A stretch of 64,000 nt of DNA, from contig CAZFEC010000007.1 of NCBI GenBank assembly GCA_964517435.1, positions 19,974 to 83,973 on the forward strand. Direction: 5' to 3'. This DNA comes from BS150m-G50 sp964517435. GTDB lineage: Bacteria; CAIWAD01; BS150m-G50. The notes beneath the pieces are model-generated. The model ran no database searches, was not told the DNA's origin, and saw nothing but the letters and a program-made list of their open reading frames with translations. The position numbers and the translations under genes were made by a program. Shown here piece by piece: positions 53,611 to 62,556 of this stretch. Every line of letters starts with the position of its first letter. The first letter of the stretch is position 1.

Positions 53611-53655
53611 GTCACCTTTGGTGACACGCTTAGCAGTTTCGCTTCGCAAAACTGC
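53611..53655 (-). terminator. Twin hairpins downstream of the beta-helix gene
   Basis: GTCACC TTT GGTGAC (53611-53625) and GCAGTTTCGC...GCAAAACTGC (53633-53655) lie 26-70 bases after the stop of the minus-strand 53681-56224 gene. Neither has a long T-run on that strand, so Rho-independent termination is only a possibility; they may be repeat hairpins. Confidence 0.4.
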
Positions 53656-53680
53656 ACTATTTAAAGCGATTTCGGACGCC

Positions 53681-56224
53681 TCATTTTATCAGCATCATCT
53701 TACGTGATACAATTCCATCTTGTGTGACCAGGCGGTAGAAATACAGACCGCTGGATAAGTGAGAGCCCCCGGTCGCCCCTGCAGATGCATCAAACTGAAC
53801 CTGGTGCGTACCTACACTGTAAGCCCCAGCTGCTAGCACGTCCACTTGCTGCCCTAGGATGTTGTAGACAGTCAGCAATACATCCTGGGGATAGGGCAAT
53901 GTGAATTCGATCGTGGTAGTTGGGTTGAAGGGATTGGGGTAGTTTTGGGATAGGGTGATGGTTTGAGGCTGTGCGTTCCACTGATCTGTATCCACCACCG
54001 GCATATACTCCCAGAAGTCCCAGAACTCAGCTACGCCAGGTCCGCCAAAACAGCCCATGTCACAACGCAATGTTCCCTGCGCCGGGGGAAGTGGCCAACC
54101 GGGATTATTTGGATCTTCTGTATCATTGTATACAGGATTCGGATCGCCAGCATCGATGCAAGGGGAGGCGGATTGTAATCTGAAATCGCCAGCATCAGGA
54201 TCTATGAACAGCGGATCCTCATCAATGTTGCCGAGACCGGGATAGCCGTAGCTTATATTTGAGTACTGAATATCGACGAATGTGCTTTCGGGATTCTCCA
54301 GAATCAGAAAGTCAGCGGTTTCAGTAGCGAAACGCACGATGCAGTTCTTCATGCGGAGGGTATCTACATTATCATACAGCTCAATCACTTTGCCCTCGTA
54401 GTAGCCCTGGGGAGAATCGAGGTCTTCAACTTCAACGCCGGTGATGGTTACATTGTTGAAGTCGATATTCCCGACCTCATTAAAAGCCATCAGGTAACGA
54501 AAATTCCAGAAGATGTTCGGTGACAGGCAGCTGACATCATTAATCAAAACATTGGAGAATTCGATGTGCCCGCAACCGTCGACGAAGGAAAGACCATGAC
54601 CCAGATTTCCGAGATGGCAATTGCGGAAAAGAACGGAATCGGGACCGCCGACAGAGAAACCTGACGCTCTATCTGCAAGGGAATGGTCGTGCAAAGAAAC
54701 ATTATCGAAAATCAGTTTCTCGACACAAGGGGGATTGTGATGATCGAAGACTGCATAGATTCCGGTGCTGTGCGGTGTTGAAATCCACGATGGATCCCAG
54801 TAATCCCAGGTGTTGTTGTAGATCTCGATGTTGCGGAATTCCACGCGGTAGGCCGGTTCGTCAGGATAATCAGGGGCAGCTCCATAGCGTATGCCCCTTC
54901 CAAGGAATCCCATGTCGGCAGCATTATCAGCCACGAGAATATCTTCAACCAGGTAGTTGCCATTGCCGATACGCAGGCCCGAGGGACCCGCGATTGGTGG
55001 TTCGTAGTCTGATTCAACCAGATCGCAACGACGGTATTCATTTCCTGTAACTTCTATACGGGAAACATGATTTACACGGCTGCTGTCATAATCATGAGAC
55101 GACGTTACCACTACTCCGGACATCGCGAAAATTCCCCATAGCTTAGCGACAACATAGTTATCCTTGACTACAACGCTATCGACAGTAGCGGTACCTGGAC
55201 CATAACTGGACAACCAGACTAAAAGGCCGGCGTTACCACGGCTGTCCGTTAGATCATTCATGTTTTCAAAGATGTTGTCGAACATGGCCACACGCCTTAC
55301 CTGGATGTGCTGGAATCTTTCTATCCAGAAGGCTTCGTCCAGATTGTAATAGTCCTCTGTGATGAGGTGGTTGTCGCGGATAGTGATATCTGAAACATCA
55401 CAATAGGTTTCCGAGTCGAGACCACCACGAAAACTGAGTAGTTTTTCAAGCATCCCCGTGTTGCCGGTCACCAGACAGTTATGGGCTTCCAGGGTGTCGC
55501 TGTATATCGATACCAGGTTCAGCGAATACTCGGCAGGGCCTTCAACTTCCGCGAATACACAGGAGTCCAGGAGCGTTTTTGAACTATATGTGACACGCAA
55601 AGCCTTGCCGCGAACATTCCTGATTTCCAGATTGCGAAAGGAAGCTTCTCTATTAGACAGACAGTGTATAACGTTGCAAGTACGCCCTTCATGCCAGTTA
55701 TCGTAGATCCTGCAATCGGAAAGGTGTATCGAGGTGTTGTCCAGACAGGATACGATTTCCCAGTAGTTCTGATCCTCCAATCCGTTGCGGCAATCGTGTA
55801 TCTTCAAATGGTCGAGCATGATGCAACCTTCATACGCGACGCTGACGGCTGCCCCCCAGTAACGGTTCGGCCAGGGCGCATATTTGCCCGCACCCCGCCG
55901 CAGGTCCAGACCGCTGATCCAGCATGTGTCATCATCGCAGAACCTGATCAAAGCCAGGCTGTCCAGGCCGTCGAGAATCGTGCAATCGATATAGTAGTCA
56001 GCACCGGTCAACAGATAGAAGGATCCGATGGTCATTCGGCGCGGGACTACTACCTCCTCCGAATAAGTCCCGGGTGCCAGTATCAATGTGTCGCCCGGAC
56101 CAGCCAGATATGCACCTTCCTGAATGGTGGGGAAGTCGTAGGGGATTATCCAGTATGCGCCCCCCTGAAGAGGGACAAGCAGCAATGACAGCAGGATCAG
56201 CGAAAACGCGCGAGTGTACTTCAT
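53681..56224 (-). CDS. T9SS-secreted right-handed beta-helix protein
   Basis: An 847-residue exported protein. The signal peptide ends at about GGAYW. The opening PYDFPTIQEGAYLAGPGDTL with ILAPGTYSEEV is the usual start of a parallel beta-helix, followed by many short repeating strands (RFCDDDTCWISGLDLRRG, LHDHSLADRASGFSVGGP). A calcium-type 'DAGDPNPVYNDTEDPNNPGW' loop and the ending SASPCIDAGD come before the T9SS type A sorting domain (NYPNPFNPTTTIEFTLPYP) and the last residues MMLIK. Sampled GC is about 48%, lower than its neighbours, and the gene lies between CATTCCCGCG-type repeats. A polysaccharide-binding or -cleaving role is possible, but no catalytic motif was identified. Confidence 0.82.
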   Translation of the reverse strand: MKYTRAFSLILLSLLLVPLQGGAYWIIPYDFPTIQEGAYLAGPGDTLILAPGTYSEEVVVPRRMTIGSFYLLTGADYYIDCTILDGLDSLALIRFCDDDTCWISGLDLRRGAGKYAPWPNRYWGAAVSVAYEGCIMLDHLKIHDCRNGLEDQNYWEIVSCLDNTSIHLSDCRIYDNWHEGRTCNVIHCLSNREASFRNLEIRNVRGKALRVTYSSKTLLDSCVFAEVEGPAEYSLNLVSIYSDTLEAHNCLVTGNTGMLEKLLSFRGGLDSETYCDVSDITIRDNHLITEDYYNLDEAFWIERFQHIQVRRVAMFDNIFENMNDLTDSRGNAGLLVWLSSYGPGTATVDSVVVKDNYVVAKLWGIFAMSGVVVTSSHDYDSSRVNHVSRIEVTGNEYRRCDLVESDYEPPIAGPSGLRIGNGNYLVEDILVADNAADMGFLGRGIRYGAAPDYPDEPAYRVEFRNIEIYNNTWDYWDPSWISTPHSTGIYAVFDHHNPPCVEKLIFDNVSLHDHSLADRASGFSVGGPDSVLFRNCHLGNLGHGLSFVDGCGHIEFSNVLINDVSCLSPNIFWNFRYLMAFNEVGNIDFNNVTITGVEVEDLDSPQGYYEGKVIELYDNVDTLRMKNCIVRFATETADFLILENPESTFVDIQYSNISYGYPGLGNIDEDPLFIDPDAGDFRLQSASPCIDAGDPNPVYNDTEDPNNPGWPLPPAQGTLRCDMGCFGGPGVAEFWDFWEYMPVVDTDQWNAQPQTITLSQNYPNPFNPTTTIEFTLPYPQDVLLTVYNILGQQVDVLAAGAYSVGTHQVQFDASAGATGGSHLSSGLYFYRLVTQDGIVSRKMMLIK

Positions 56225-56356
56225 CTACACTCCTGCAGAACTCAAAATGGATTGAAACCGTCACGAGATAATACTGCGTTTCCGTGACTATTGCGAGCGG
56301 GGAGGCTGCCTCTAACCACATACAAGCTTATCGCGGTCGGGGCAAATCTGAATGCA

Positions 56357-56384
56357 TGGATCCCCGCCGACGCGGGGATGACGT
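56357..56384 (+). repeat. Third copy of the CCCGCC...GCGGGGATGACG repeat
   Basis: TGGATCCCCGCCGACGCGGG followed by GATGACGT. It has the same orientation as the copy at 53480-53508 and brackets the beta-helix gene with it. Confidence 0.85.
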
Positions 56385-56393
56385 AAGGGGGAG

Positions 56394-56423
56394 AAACAGA
56401 AAGGCGCCCCACACCGGGCGCCT
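56394..56423 (-). terminator. Intrinsic terminator of korAB
   Basis: AGGCGCCC (56402-56409) pairs with GGGCGCCT (56416-56423) around a 6-base loop. On the minus strand the stem is followed by TTCTGTTTCTCC. It lies about 70 bases after the korB stop. Confidence 0.7.
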
Positions 56424-56494
56424 CTCACTATAATTTAGCCTGCGACTCTGTCAGACTGCGTCTGAAATCGTCAGACGTGGTTGCTGAAGTCGAA

Positions 56495-57379
56495 TTACGG
56501 CCGAAACCGCTCAGTCGCGTCGTCGATGGAGTACTTTTCCCGCCCCTCTTTCGCCTTCTCGATGACCTCGCAGTAGTTGTCGCACCAGGTGGGACGGAAA
56601 TCCTCGTAGAGGATGCCCATCCTGTCCATGGCGGGATCCTCGGCGAGGCGCACCGCTTCCAGGCGGTTGGAGGTGTCGTGTTCGGTGTCGCCCAGCCAGG
56701 TGCACCGATCCTTCCAGCCTTTGAACTGATCGGCCCCGCGGAAGGTCACGCAGGTGGAAAACACCTGGATGAAGGAGAAGCCGCGGTGCCGGATGCCCGC
56801 TTCGATCACCTCCACCATGTGCTTGGCGTCGACCGCCAGCGCCCGGGCCACGAAGGAGGCGTTGTAGGCGATTGCCAGCATGGCGGGATTCAGCGGCGTC
56901 TCGAAGTTGCCGTAGGTGGTGGTCTTGGTTTTCAGTCCCAGCTCGGAGGTCGGGGACCCCTGCCCTTTCGTCAACCCGTAGATCCGGTTGTCCATCAGGA
57001 TGTAGGTCATATCGATATTGCGCCTGGCGGCATGCGGAAAATGGCCGGCGCCGATCGAGACGCCGTCGCCGTCGCCACCGACAGCCAGCACCGTCAAGCC
57101 GCCGTTGGCCAGCTTGACACCGCTGGCAATCGGCAGGGCACGCCCGTGTACGGCGTTGAAGCCGTAGGCGTTGATATAGCCAGGCAGCCGCGAGGAGCAG
57201 CCGATACCGGAGACGATCGCGATTTCGTGCGGCGGAATCTGGAGGTTGGCCAGCGCGCGGGCGAGGGTGTTCAACACGCCGAAATCGCCGCAGCCGGGGC
57301 ACCAGACCGGTTTCAGGTCCGACTTGTAGTCCTTCGCGATCAGCCTGGTCTCGCTGGCGGGAGCGTCAGTCTGACTCAT
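56495..57379 (-). CDS. korB: 2-oxoacid:ferredoxin oxidoreductase, beta subunit
   Basis: A 294-residue thiamine-diphosphate subunit. The N-terminal Fe-S cysteines are in KPVWCPGCGDFGVLNTLARA (C27, C30). IVSGIGCSSRLPGYINAYGF is conserved. The TPP-Mg motif runs VGGDGDGVSIGAGHFPHAAR, followed by NIDMTYILMDNRIYGLTKGQ. The gene converts a 2-oxoacid and CoA to acyl-CoA, CO2 and reduced ferredoxin with the alpha subunit. The ATG (57377-57379) has GGAGGTG upstream and overlaps the alpha gene by 14 bases; a start at 57406 is less likely. Confidence 0.93.
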   Translation of the reverse strand: MSQTDAPASETRLIAKDYKSDLKPVWCPGCGDFGVLNTLARALANLQIPPHEIAIVSGIGCSSRLPGYINAYGFNAVHGRALPIASGVKLANGGLTVLAVGGDGDGVSIGAGHFPHAARRNIDMTYILMDNRIYGLTKGQGSPTSELGLKTKTTTYGNFETPLNPAMLAIAYNASFVARALAVDAKHMVEVIEAGIRHRGFSFIQVFSTCVTFRGADQFKGWKDRCTWLGDTEHDTSNRLEAVRLAEDPAMDRMGILYEDFRPTWCDNYCEVIEKAKEGREKYSIDDATERFRP

Positions 57380-59150
57380 TGAGCACCTCCTGGATCTTTT
57401 CGACAATGCAACCGACGCGGGCGGGCATACCGATGGGCGCCTTGTGCAGCCTGATCTTGTCGATCGGAATATCGATGTGGCTGCGCAGATACTTATAGAA
57501 TTGAGCCGTGAAGGATGTCTCCACGATGATCAGCTTCCTGCACTTGTTGATGAATTCCTCCACCCGGTCGTAGGCGATCGGATAGATGACCTGCGGGATA
57601 AAGGCGGAAACGCTGACTCCCTCCGCGTTCATCATCTGCACCGCCTCCTTGACGGCGCCCTTCATCGAACCCCAGGTGATGATGCCGATGTCCGCCTCTT
57701 CCGGCCCGTAGTGACGGGAGAAGTTGAGTTCGCGCCGGATGAACTCGAACTTGCGGAACCGCTTTTCATTGTTCCGCGCCAGGATGTCGAGTTCGGAAGT
57801 GGGCCAGCCCTTGTCGTTGTGCTCGATACCGGCCGTATGATACTGCCCTTTCTCCATGCCGGGATAGGTGGTGGGAGAAACCCCGTTCTCGGTGTCGGTG
57901 TAACGGACGTAATCCTCCAGCTCCTCCTCGGTGGGAATGTCGCGGCGATAACGCCGGATGAAGCCGCGGGTATCCCCCTCTTCGTAGAGGCACTTCTTGG
58001 GGATGGTCTCGATCCGCTGGCCCAGGTACTGGTCGGACATGATCAGCACCGGTATCTGGTATTTCTCGGCGATGTAGAACGCCTCCACCGCGACGTCGAA
58101 GCAGTCTTCCACATCGGAGGGAGCCACCACCACGCGAGGGGCGTCGCCGTGAGTGCCGTAGAGCGCCTGCTGCAGGTCGCCCTGGGTGGTCTTGGTCGGG
58201 ATGCCGGTGGAGGGTCCAACCCGCATCGCGCTGAGCAGCACCATCGGCAACTCGGAGATAGCGGCCAGGCCGATCATCTCGCTCATCAGGGAAACGCCGG
58301 GGCCGGAGGTGGCGCTCATCGCCTTTTTGCCGGCGAAGGAGGCGCCGATCACCATGCCGATGGCGGCGATCTCATCCTCCACCTGCACCATGCGGCCGCC
58401 GTAGCGGGGCAGCTCGCGTCCCATCATCTCCATGATTTCGGAGGAGGGAGTGATCGGGTAGCCGGCGAAGAAGTCGAGCCCGGCGTAGAGTGCGCCCAGC
58501 CCGATGGCATCGTTGCCGGACAGCATGATCTTGGGTTCGCCTGGCGTGTAGACGAACTTAGGCAGGCTGTCGCGATCCTCGACATTGGCTTCCGCCCACC
58601 TGGTGCCGATGGCGAGCGCGTTGATATTGGCCTCGACGACGCTCTCTTTCTTTTTGGCGAACTTCTTGCGGATCGCGCTTTCCAGGCCGCCCATTGGCAG
58701 ATCGAACAGCGTCTGAAGGATGCCGAGCATCACGATATTCTTGGCCAGCGGGGTGCCCGCCTCCTCAACCGCCAGCTTCTTGAAGGGGACCCGGATCAGC
58801 CGGTGCGCGGAGAGATCCTCGATCGGCACCTCATCGAGCGGCGTTTTGTCGTCCTCCTCCATCAGGATCACGGCCCGCTCCGCCAGCGGGTACTCGCTGC
58901 GGAAACGGCCGAAGTCTTCCCAGTTGAAGACGATCAGCACTTCCACCAGGTCGCCGTGCGAGTAGAGCTCGTCGGAGGAAAGCCGGACCTTCGAAGAGGA
59001 TTCGCCACCGCGGATCTGCGGTCCGAAGCTCTTAAGCAGGAAGCAGTAGAGACCTTCAAGCGCGGCGGCCGCCGTGATCAGCTCCCCGGCGGAGACAACG
59101 CCGTCGCCACCGCTGCCGATCATCGCTATGGTCAGTTCTTTTTTCTCCAA
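57366..59150 (-). CDS. korA: 2-oxoacid:ferredoxin oxidoreductase, fused gamma-alpha subunit
   Basis: A 594-residue fusion. The gamma domain (about 1-190) starts TIAMIGSGGDGVVSAGELI and has FGPQIRGGESSSKVRLSS. The alpha (pyrimidine-binding) domain follows with NDAIGLGALYAGLDFFAGYP, TPSSEIMEMMGRELPRYGG, QVEDEIAAIGMVIGASFAG and SATSGPGVSLMSEMIGLA. The last domain has WGSMKGAVKEAVQMMNAEGV. The start is a TTG at 59150 with only a weak ribosome site. Fusion of gamma and alpha is common in anaerobic KorAB/VorAB-like enzymes. The exact 2-oxoacid (2-oxoglutarate or another) is not certain. Confidence 0.92.
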   Translation of the reverse strand: MEKKELTIAMIGSGGDGVVSAGELITAAAALEGLYCFLLKSFGPQIRGGESSSKVRLSSDELYSHGDLVEVLIVFNWEDFGRFRSEYPLAERAVILMEEDDKTPLDEVPIEDLSAHRLIRVPFKKLAVEEAGTPLAKNIVMLGILQTLFDLPMGGLESAIRKKFAKKKESVVEANINALAIGTRWAEANVEDRDSLPKFVYTPGEPKIMLSGNDAIGLGALYAGLDFFAGYPITPSSEIMEMMGRELPRYGGRMVQVEDEIAAIGMVIGASFAGKKAMSATSGPGVSLMSEMIGLAAISELPMVLLSAMRVGPSTGIPTKTTQGDLQQALYGTHGDAPRVVVAPSDVEDCFDVAVEAFYIAEKYQIPVLIMSDQYLGQRIETIPKKCLYEEGDTRGFIRRYRRDIPTEEELEDYVRYTDTENGVSPTTYPGMEKGQYHTAGIEHNDKGWPTSELDILARNNEKRFRKFEFIRRELNFSRHYGPEEADIGIITWGSMKGAVKEAVQMMNAEGVSVSAFIPQVIYPIAYDRVEEFINKCRKLIIVETSFTAQFYKYLRSHIDIPIDKIRLHKAPIGMPARVGCIVEKIQEVLNESD

Positions 59151-59246
59151 GGTGTATGCCTTTGCTTAGCTATAGACCGGCTCACCGCGATGAGCCGGCT
59201 CAATTGAACATGTAAGTCCTGTAATTTCAATCCGACATCTGATCAG

Positions 59247-59309
59247 CGATGGTACATCGTCTGTTCCAAATGCCGGCTGGAACGCTGCTCAAAGAGTCCG
59301 CGTTCCAGA
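59247..59309. repeat. Hairpin repeat at the 3' end of nfo (second copy of 22662-22725)
   Basis: CGATGGTACATCG is a short perfect palindrome at the start. CTGGAACGC (59278-59286) pairs with GCGTTCCAG (59300-59308). Aligned to the copy after apbE, the shared pattern is ATGG-ACATCGT--GTT--AAATG, then CTGGAA-GC, then GC-TTCCA. Both copies end within bases of a gene's stop codon. Confidence 0.7.
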
Positions 59310-60149
59310 TTATATATCGCGCAGGCCCGCCAGCAGCTTAATCTCACCCGCCCATTTTTCGTCGCCGTTCGGAGTTTCCAGGATCTTGGGTGTTGTCGCG
59401 AAACGGGGATCGCTCATCAGCAGGCGAAAAGCTTCCAGGCCCAGTTCCCCTTCGCCGAGGTTGGCGTGACGGTCAACCCGGCTGCCGAGGATTTTTTTAG
59501 AATCGTTGACATGAAACAGCGCCAGGCGTTCGAGACCGATACGGGTGTCGAATTCCGTCCAGGTGGTCTCCCAGCCGGCGGCATCGTTGATTTCGTAACC
59601 GGCGGCGAAGGCGTGGCAGGTGTCGAAGCAGATCGAGAACCGTTCCGGCTGTTTCACCTGTGCGATGATGTCCCGCAGGTGCTCGAAGCGGTAGCCGAGG
59701 TTCGTGCCCTGGCCGGCGGTGTTTTCCAGTGCGACCTTCACGTCGTCGAAGTCCAGTTCCGCCAGTACTTCGTCGAGGCTGCCGGCGATCTCCGTGATCC
59801 CCCACTCTTCTCCCTCTTTGAGATGCGAACCGGGGTGCATCACCACCTGGCCGATACCGAGCTGGTGAGCACGGCGGAGTTCATCGGCGAAGGCCGCTTT
59901 CGACTTGCGGCGATTGTCCGGGTCGGGGGTGCAGAGGTTGATCAGGTAGGAGTCGTGCGTGCAGGCGAAGTGAATGCCGTTTTGCGGCAACAGTTCCCGG
60001 AAGGCGGCAGCGGTTTCCGGCGGAATGGCGGGTGAACTCCAGCGGTTCTGATTACGGCTGAAAATCTGGATGGCGCTGCAGCCTATCTCCCGGCCGCGTG
60101 CCGGTGCGCGGTCGACCCCGCCGGCGGTGGAAACGTGCGCTCCCAGCAT
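59310..60149 (-). CDS. nfo: Endonuclease IV (AP endonuclease)
   Basis: A 279-residue DNA-repair enzyme that cuts at abasic sites. Family landmarks: MLGAHVSTAGGVDRAPARG, AIQIFSRNQNRW, the metal ligands in VVMHPGSHLKEG, VALENTAGQGTNLGYRFE, ICFDTCHAFAAGYE, FHVNDSKKILGSRVDRHAN and PKILETPNGDE. All Zn ligands appear present. Its ATG overlaps the stop of the upstream gene as TGATG, so the two are coupled. Confidence 0.96.
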   Translation of the reverse strand: MLGAHVSTAGGVDRAPARGREIGCSAIQIFSRNQNRWSSPAIPPETAAAFRELLPQNGIHFACTHDSYLINLCTPDPDNRRKSKAAFADELRRAHQLGIGQVVMHPGSHLKEGEEWGITEIAGSLDEVLAELDFDDVKVALENTAGQGTNLGYRFEHLRDIIAQVKQPERFSICFDTCHAFAAGYEINDAAGWETTWTEFDTRIGLERLALFHVNDSKKILGSRVDRHANLGEGELGLEAFRLLMSDPRFATTPKILETPNGDEKWAGEIKLLAGLRDI

Positions 60150-60733
60150 CAGCGCTCACTCCACTGTTTCTGCAGCTGTTCCAGTTGTTCCAGCTGGCGA
60201 CGGGATTCAGCCAGGTGCAGCTCGAGGCCCTGCCCCGCCGGTTGCTCCTGAACGGTGGTCAGAAAAGCGAGGCGTCGTTTTTCCGCGGTAAGCAGAACCG
60301 CCAGCAGACCCGGTCCGCCCTGTCGCCGCTTGTGCCGGCGGGAGTAAGCATCCAGATCGGGATAGATTTGATCCCAGCTGGCGAGGTGATTCAGGTAGCG
60401 GACCACGATGCGGCGTTCTCGCGCCGACTCCGGCTCGGAGGGAAAATCCTGCGCCAGCTGCTCCAGCCACTCCCGGCGCTCGGTGCCGATGCCGGTCAGC
60501 ATGGCGACGGCTTCCGGACGGACGGTGGCGGGCAGGTTCAGATTGCGCTGCAGGAAATCCAGCCAGGGCAGCGACTTGCGCAGGAAGGTGGCTTCCAACC
60601 AGGCGGTTTCCGGAGGCGCCAGCTTCTCGATGACATCAGGGGAAAGAAAGCCTGCGGTTGGCCGATCCGCTGTCTCAGCAGTTGAAGAGACGGGGTCCGC
60701 CTGCGAATGAAACTCTGGATCTTGCGATACCAT
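60149..60733 (-). CDS. Hypothetical helical protein upstream of nfo
   Basis: A 194-residue, mostly helical, charged protein with no signal peptide or membrane segment. It contains KLAPPETAWLEATFLRKSLP, AVAMLTGIGTERREWLEQLA and a C-terminal coiled coil (LELHLAESRRQLEQLEQLQK). Its stop overlaps the nfo start, so they are translated from one message; a repair-linked role is only a guess. No family recognised. Confidence 0.65.
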   Translation of the reverse strand: MVSQDPEFHSQADPVSSTAETADRPTAGFLSPDVIEKLAPPETAWLEATFLRKSLPWLDFLQRNLNLPATVRPEAVAMLTGIGTERREWLEQLAQDFPSEPESARERRIVVRYLNHLASWDQIYPDLDAYSRRHKRRQGGPGLLAVLLTAEKRRLAFLTTVQEQPAGQGLELHLAESRRQLEQLEQLQKQWSER

Positions 60734-61099
60734 GTTCAGCTGCTTTTGGCTCGTTCGTTGTCGGGAAACGGAGGAGCCGGGCGTTGAATTGATACTTCAG
60801 GGCGGGAGGCGCTGTCAACACTGGTTCCGCGGCCTCCATCCCGTGTTACGTAAAGGACATCAATATAAGAGTATCGCACAGGTGGTCAAGTTAAATCAGG
60901 CTGGAGTGGAGGTTTTGGGAAGGTTGCGGACAGCCGGCGGCCATGCTCGCGAAGCGGCTGTCAGAGCCTGTTGACGGCAGCCAATCTTCAGACAACCCGC
61001 GGGAGGATGACTTTGTCCGGGGATTTTCCTAATATGAATTGAACGAGAACCACATAGTGTTTCATTCCTGACGCTACAGAGACAGTTCCGGAGTGCCGG
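60734..61099. other. Divergent intergenic region (366 bp) between nfo operon and sirtuin gene
   Basis: Separates minus-strand nfo genes from the plus-strand sirtuin gene, so promoters for both should lie here, but I see no clear -35/-10 pair. Ribosome-like GGAG at 61087-61090 precedes the sirtuin ATG. No repeat copy or gene detected. Confidence 0.6.
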
Positions 61100-61858
61100 A
61101 TGAACGCCCCCGATTTCGCAGCCGCGGCCGCAGCGGTGATCGACTCGCGACATACCACCGTCTTTACCGGCGCCGGCATCTCGGTGGAGAGCGGTATTCC
61201 ACCCTTCCGCGGGCCGGACGGCCTCTGGAGCCGCTACGACCCCGCTTTGCTGGATATAAGCGGTTTCCGGGCCCGTCCGGAGGAGTCCTGGCCGCTCATC
61301 AAGGAGATCTTCTACGATAACTTCGGCCAGGCGCAGCCCAACCGGGCGCACCTGCTGATCGCGCAGCTGGAAGCGGCGGGACAGGTGCAGGCGGTGATCA
61401 CGCAGAACATCGACAACCTGCACTATGAGGCCGGCAGCCGGCGCATCTTCGAATTTCACGGCACTTCCCGCCTGCTGCTCTGCGAGAACTGCGGTCGCGA
61501 GCTGGAGGCGTTTACGCCGGGGGGAGACGGGCTGTCGGAGCTGTTTGACCTCATGCCGCCGCGCTGTCCGGAGTGCGAAGCCATTCTCCGGCCAGCCTTC
61601 ACCTTTTTCGGGGAACCGGTGCCGGAACCGGCCGCCTCGCTCAGCTTCCAGGAGGCGGAGCTGGCCGATCTCTTTCTGCTGATCGGGACCACTGGTTCCG
61701 TGGTGCCGGCGGCGCAGATCCCCGTGCTGGCCAAGGCGGCGGGCGCGCGCATCATCGAGATCAACCCCGAGCCGTCGGAATTCACCGGCCAGATCAGCGA
61801 CATCTACCTGCCGGGCCCCGCCACCACCATGATGGAGGGGCTGGTGGAGGCGATGTAG
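61100..61858 (+). CDS. cobB: NAD-dependent protein deacylase (sirtuin)
   Basis: A 252-residue cytosolic enzyme that removes acyl groups from lysines using NAD+. Motifs: VFTGAGISVESGIPPFRGPD (NAD binding), VITQNIDNLHYEAG, the catalytic histidine in FEFHGTSR, Zn cysteines in LLCENCGRELE and RCPECEAILRP, then TFFGEPVPE and LIGTTGSVVPAAQIP, and IIEINPEPSEFT. It ends two bases before a GGGGTCGGACC box. Substrate range is not predictable. Confidence 0.94.
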   Translation: MNAPDFAAAAAAVIDSRHTTVFTGAGISVESGIPPFRGPDGLWSRYDPALLDISGFRARPEESWPLIKEIFYDNFGQAQPNRAHLLIAQLEAAGQVQAVITQNIDNLHYEAGSRRIFEFHGTSRLLLCENCGRELEAFTPGGDGLSELFDLMPPRCPECEAILRPAFTFFGEPVPEPAASLSFQEAELADLFLLIGTTGSVVPAAQIPVLAKAAGARIIEINPEPSEFTGQISDIYLPGPATTMMEGLVEAM

Positions 61859-61860
61859 CT

Positions 61861-61880
61861 ACGGGGTCGGACCAAATTAG
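61861..61880 (+). repeat. GGGGTCGGACCAAATTA box after the sirtuin gene
   Basis: ACGGGGTCGGACCAAATTAG, the same box (reverse complement) as at 27791-27808. The next 150 bases are AT-rich with a GTTTTTC (61938-61944) at about the distance where full elements have their hairpin, so this may be a decayed copy. Confidence 0.75.
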
Positions 61881-62069
61881 GTTGTTGTTTTTAATGCACT
61901 AAAGTAGAGATTTAGTCTATTTCGCTCATATATAACTGTTTTTCAATTAATTAATTGTCAAGCTGCGGAGACCAACGGGTGGCATGCCGTTTCTACACAC
62001 ACTCAGCGCGTGGTTTCCACACTGCAAGTAATTCAAAGGCATTAAGCTATAGCGAACAATGAGTCGACA

Positions 62070-62549
62070 GTGAAACTGGAACTCCACCCGATCGGCATCA
62101 TCCACACTCCTTTCGACGACCCGGCAGGGATGCCGATCCAGCCGGCCGGCGCAGCGGGCATCCAGGGCAGAATTGAGATCTTCCCTCAGTTCAGCGGGGG
62201 ATTACGGGATCTGGAGGGATTTTCGCACATCACCCTCATCTACCATTTCCATCGATATGAGGGATATAAGTTGATCGTGACACCTTTCATGGATACAGAG
62301 CCGCGGGGGCTCTTCGCCACCCGCGCGCCGCGACGGCCCAACCCGCTCGGCCTCTCGACCGTGAAGCTGATCGCCGTCGAGGGAAACATCCTCCGCATCG
62401 AGAATCCCGACATACTGGACGGCACGCCACTGCTGGACATCAAGCCGTACGTGCCGGATTTCGACGAACCGACCGACTTCCGGCTGGGCTGGCTGGAGCA
62501 GGCGCGGGAGCGGGTGAGGCGGAAGAAGTCGGATGACAGGTTTGAGTGA
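62070..62549 (+). CDS. trmO: TrmO/TsaA-type tRNA methyltransferase
   Basis: A 159-residue SAM-dependent enzyme of the TsaA-like beta-barrel family; TrmO members N6-methylate t6A37 in some tRNAs. Landmarks: LHPIGIIHTPFDDP, GGLRDLEGFSHITLIYHFHR, GLFATRAPRRPNPLGLSTVK (the family's RxPxRPNPxGxS signature) and LLDIKPYVPDFDEP. The start is a GTG at 62070. Not all family members are tRNA enzymes, so the exact substrate is inferred. Confidence 0.85.
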   Translation: MKLELHPIGIIHTPFDDPAGMPIQPAGAAGIQGRIEIFPQFSGGLRDLEGFSHITLIYHFHRYEGYKLIVTPFMDTEPRGLFATRAPRRPNPLGLSTVKLIAVEGNILRIENPDILDGTPLLDIKPYVPDFDEPTDFRLGWLEQARERVRRKKSDDRFE

Positions 62550-62556
62550 GGCTTGG

